From JACCXG01 sp963785755 (lineage in GTDB: Bacteria; Acidobacteriota; Vicinamibacteria; Vicinamibacterales; 2-12-FULL-66-21), in the NCBI GenBank assembly GCA_963785755.1, contig CAWAXG010000042.1, positions 1-64,000 of the forward strand: DNA of 64,000 bases, written 5' to 3'. Position 1 is the stretch's first letter. Every line of letters begins with the position of its first letter. Below, in pieces: positions 62,878 through 64,000 of the stretch. Both the position numbers and the translations under genes were made by a program. The notes under the pieces are model-generated. The model had not been told where the DNA came from and did no database searches. It was given only the letters and a program-made list of their open reading frames with translations.

Positions 62878-63926
62878 TTCGGCTGCCCTCGCTTCGCGCA
62901 CGCGTGTTCCTCGGGGCGCTCTTCTGGACCGCCGGTCTGTTCATCGGAGGCGTGCTCATCACCACGATCCTGATGATGCGATACCGGCATTTCCCGACGA
63001 TCCTGCACGGCACGGCGTACGGACACGCGGCGGCGTCCTCGATGCTGACCGTGTTGTTCCTGGTGCTCGGATTGATGCTGGTGCGAAGCGGCCTGTCGTC
63101 GGTGAACCGGCTGCGGACGCGGCTGGCAGACGTGCGGGATGGCCGGTCGCGCCGGATCGAGGGACGCTATCCGAGCGAGGTGCAGCCGCTCGTCGACGAT
63201 CTGAATGCGCTCCTCGACCATCGCGACACCGCGGTGACCCGCGCGATCGCCAAGGCCGGCGATCTGGCGCACGGCCTCAAAACACCACTGGCGATTCTCG
63301 CGCAGGAAGCCGACCGGGTTCGTGCCGCCGGTCAGCTCGAGCTGGCCGAGGCGATCGGCCAGCAGGTCGAGCGGATGCGGCGGCAGACCGATTACCACCT
63401 GGCGCAGGCCCGCGCCGCAGCGTCGGGAGCAACCACCGGGACGCGCTGCGCCGTGGTCGAATCCGCGGACGGCCTCGTCCGCACGATGCGGCGTCTGCAC
63501 GCGGATCGCGGACTCGCCATCGACGAGCGGGTGCCGTCCGATCACGCGGTTCGCTGCCAGCGCGAGGATCTCGACGAGATGCTCGGCAATCTGCTCGACA
63601 ACGCCTGCAAGTGGGCAAAGGCCAGGGTCGCGGTCGAATCGGGCCGACACGATTCGCTCGTTCGCATCATCGTCGAAGACGACGGGCCGGGGCTGCCGGC
63701 ATCGATGCGCGAAGCCGTGCTGCAGCGCGGCGTGCGCGCCGACGAGGCGGCACCCGGCTCGGGCCTCGGCCTCGCAATCGTCCGGGACCTCGCCGAGCTG
63801 TACGGCGGATCCATTTCGCTCGACAACGCGAGCACCGGCGGCCTGCGCGCGACACTGGTGCTGCCCGCGGTCGATCGGAGCGGCGGCGGGCGCCTCTTCC
63901 GCCTGAAGGCGGAAGCCACGCGGTAG
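62874..63926 (+). CDS. Sensor histidine kinase (PhoQ-like layout)
   Basis: 350 residues from ATG 62874, which overlaps the response regulator stop (62877), so the longer in-frame start at 62865 is less likely. Two membrane segments (about 12-36 and 53-71) with a very short loop, HAMP-like linker (VNRLRTRLADVRDGRSRRIE), H-box with His133 (AGDLAHGLKTPLAILAQEAD), and ATPase boxes NLLDNACKWAKARVAVESGR, EDDGPGL, GSGLGLAIVRDLAELYGG. The HGLKTPL form of the H-box is PhoQ-like. The last nine residues (FRLKAEATR) come from the GGCGGAAGCCAC repeat. Confidence 0.92.
   Translation: MIRLPSLRARVFLGALFWTAGLFIGGVLITTILMMRYRHFPTILHGTAYGHAAASSMLTVLFLVLGLMLVRSGLSSVNRLRTRLADVRDGRSRRIEGRYPSEVQPLVDDLNALLDHRDTAVTRAIAKAGDLAHGLKTPLAILAQEADRVRAAGQLELAEAIGQQVERMRRQTDYHLAQARAAASGATTGTRCAVVESADGLVRTMRRLHADRGLAIDERVPSDHAVRCQREDLDEMLGNLLDNACKWAKARVAVESGRHDSLVRIIVEDDGPGLPASMREAVLQRGVRADEAAPGSGLGLAIVRDLAELYGGSISLDNASTGGLRATLVLPAVDRSGGGRLFRLKAEATR
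63908..63919. repeat. GGCGGAAGCCAC element inside the kinase 3' end
   Basis: Copy of the dispersed element seen at 21195, 21234 and 26073-26131; here it encodes most of the last residues (LKAEAT) before the TAG at 63924. Confidence 0.8.
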
Positions 63927-64000
63927 AACCAGCACCAGCACCGAGCACCGAGCACCGAGTTGTTGTGGCGCCTCCGCCGTCCAATCGGCTACAGTCGGTA
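63927..64000. other. Right-edge intergenic sequence with AGCACCGAG microrepeat
   Basis: Short GCACCGA/GCACCAG tandem tract (63930-63959), then the window ends. No gene seen. Confidence 0.55.

Overview
The window is high-GC DNA that most resembles an Acidobacteriota genome, probably of the Vicinamibacteria lineage. This is an inference. It rests on five loci of the acidobacterial duplicated orphan permease (ADOP) family, a PadR remnant next to one of them, several very large exported repeat proteins (SBBP, Calx-beta, DUF4082, RCC1), ATGA/GTGA-coupled operons and many REP-like palindromes. No rRNA, tRNA, CRISPR array, phage, IS transposase or defence system was recognised.

Layout. 1-5.9 kb (minus strand): a surface-polysaccharide cluster read from right to left: a truncated ABC-2 permease, a WbpD/WlbB-type acetyltransferase, a Gfo/Idh/MocA dehydrogenase, a DegT aminotransferase, a hexapeptide acyltransferase, an NAD-dependent epimerase and a Wzx flippase cut by the left edge. 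Almost every junction is a 4-nt stop/start overlap. 6.2-15.3 kb (minus): one giant exported multidomain protein with a DMF-amidase-like N-terminus, two DUF4082 domains, a deacetylase-like core, six Calx-beta repeats and LamG remnants. 15.9-19.7 kb (minus): a GGDEF diguanylate cyclase, and a PAS histidine kinase coupled to a coiled-coil protein. 19.8-22.2 kb (plus): a metallophosphoesterase, a PHP-domain protein and a 30-residue membrane peptide. 22.3-31.6 kb: an exported protein of unknown function and three ADOP permeases with a PadR remnant. 31.8-38.6 kb: an exported protein, a Crp/Fnr regulator, a sodium/solute symporter with a 42-residue partner, a PhoD-like phosphatase and a threonine-dehydratase-like PLP enzyme. 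38.6-42.3 kb (minus): a response regulator - histidine kinase - HtrA protease module. 42.5-45.0 kb: an intact ADOP permease. 45.2-50.9 kb (minus): a second giant exported protein (DUF7948, SBBP propeller, TSP3, PKD, Ig-like, RCC1, and six 92-residue repeats). 51.2-56.2 kb: a CE15-type esterase, a PQQ-type propeller protein, a small conserved protein, and a subtilase followed by a small I9-like protein. 56.6-60.1 kb (minus): an MFS transporter, a zinc alcohol dehydrogenase and an ADOP relic. 60.1-63.9 kb: an AraC regulator, a DUF6265 protein and a second two-component pair.

Sequence quality matters. Many genes, above all those in 1-5.1 kb and parts of 10.8-13.6, 26.5-27.4, 36.5, 37.5-38.3 and 47-50.4 kb, continue homologous reading in a different frame after single-base slips, while long neighbours (805, 833, 561 and 471 codons) are intact. 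I treat most of these as likely assembly or base-calling indels rather than pseudogenes, and I give gene limits that span the breaks.

How the parts fit: this is an accessory, envelope-oriented region (polysaccharide synthesis and export, secreted repeat proteins, extracellular hydrolases, envelope-stress signalling, ADOP permeases) threaded with at least five families of small palindromic or direct intergenic repeats. Nothing I can see amounts to a clearly new system. The strongest leads are the two giant proteins, the subtilase with its I9-like neighbour, the two tiny membrane proteins, and the REP families, one of which appears to have been captured into a coding 3' end.
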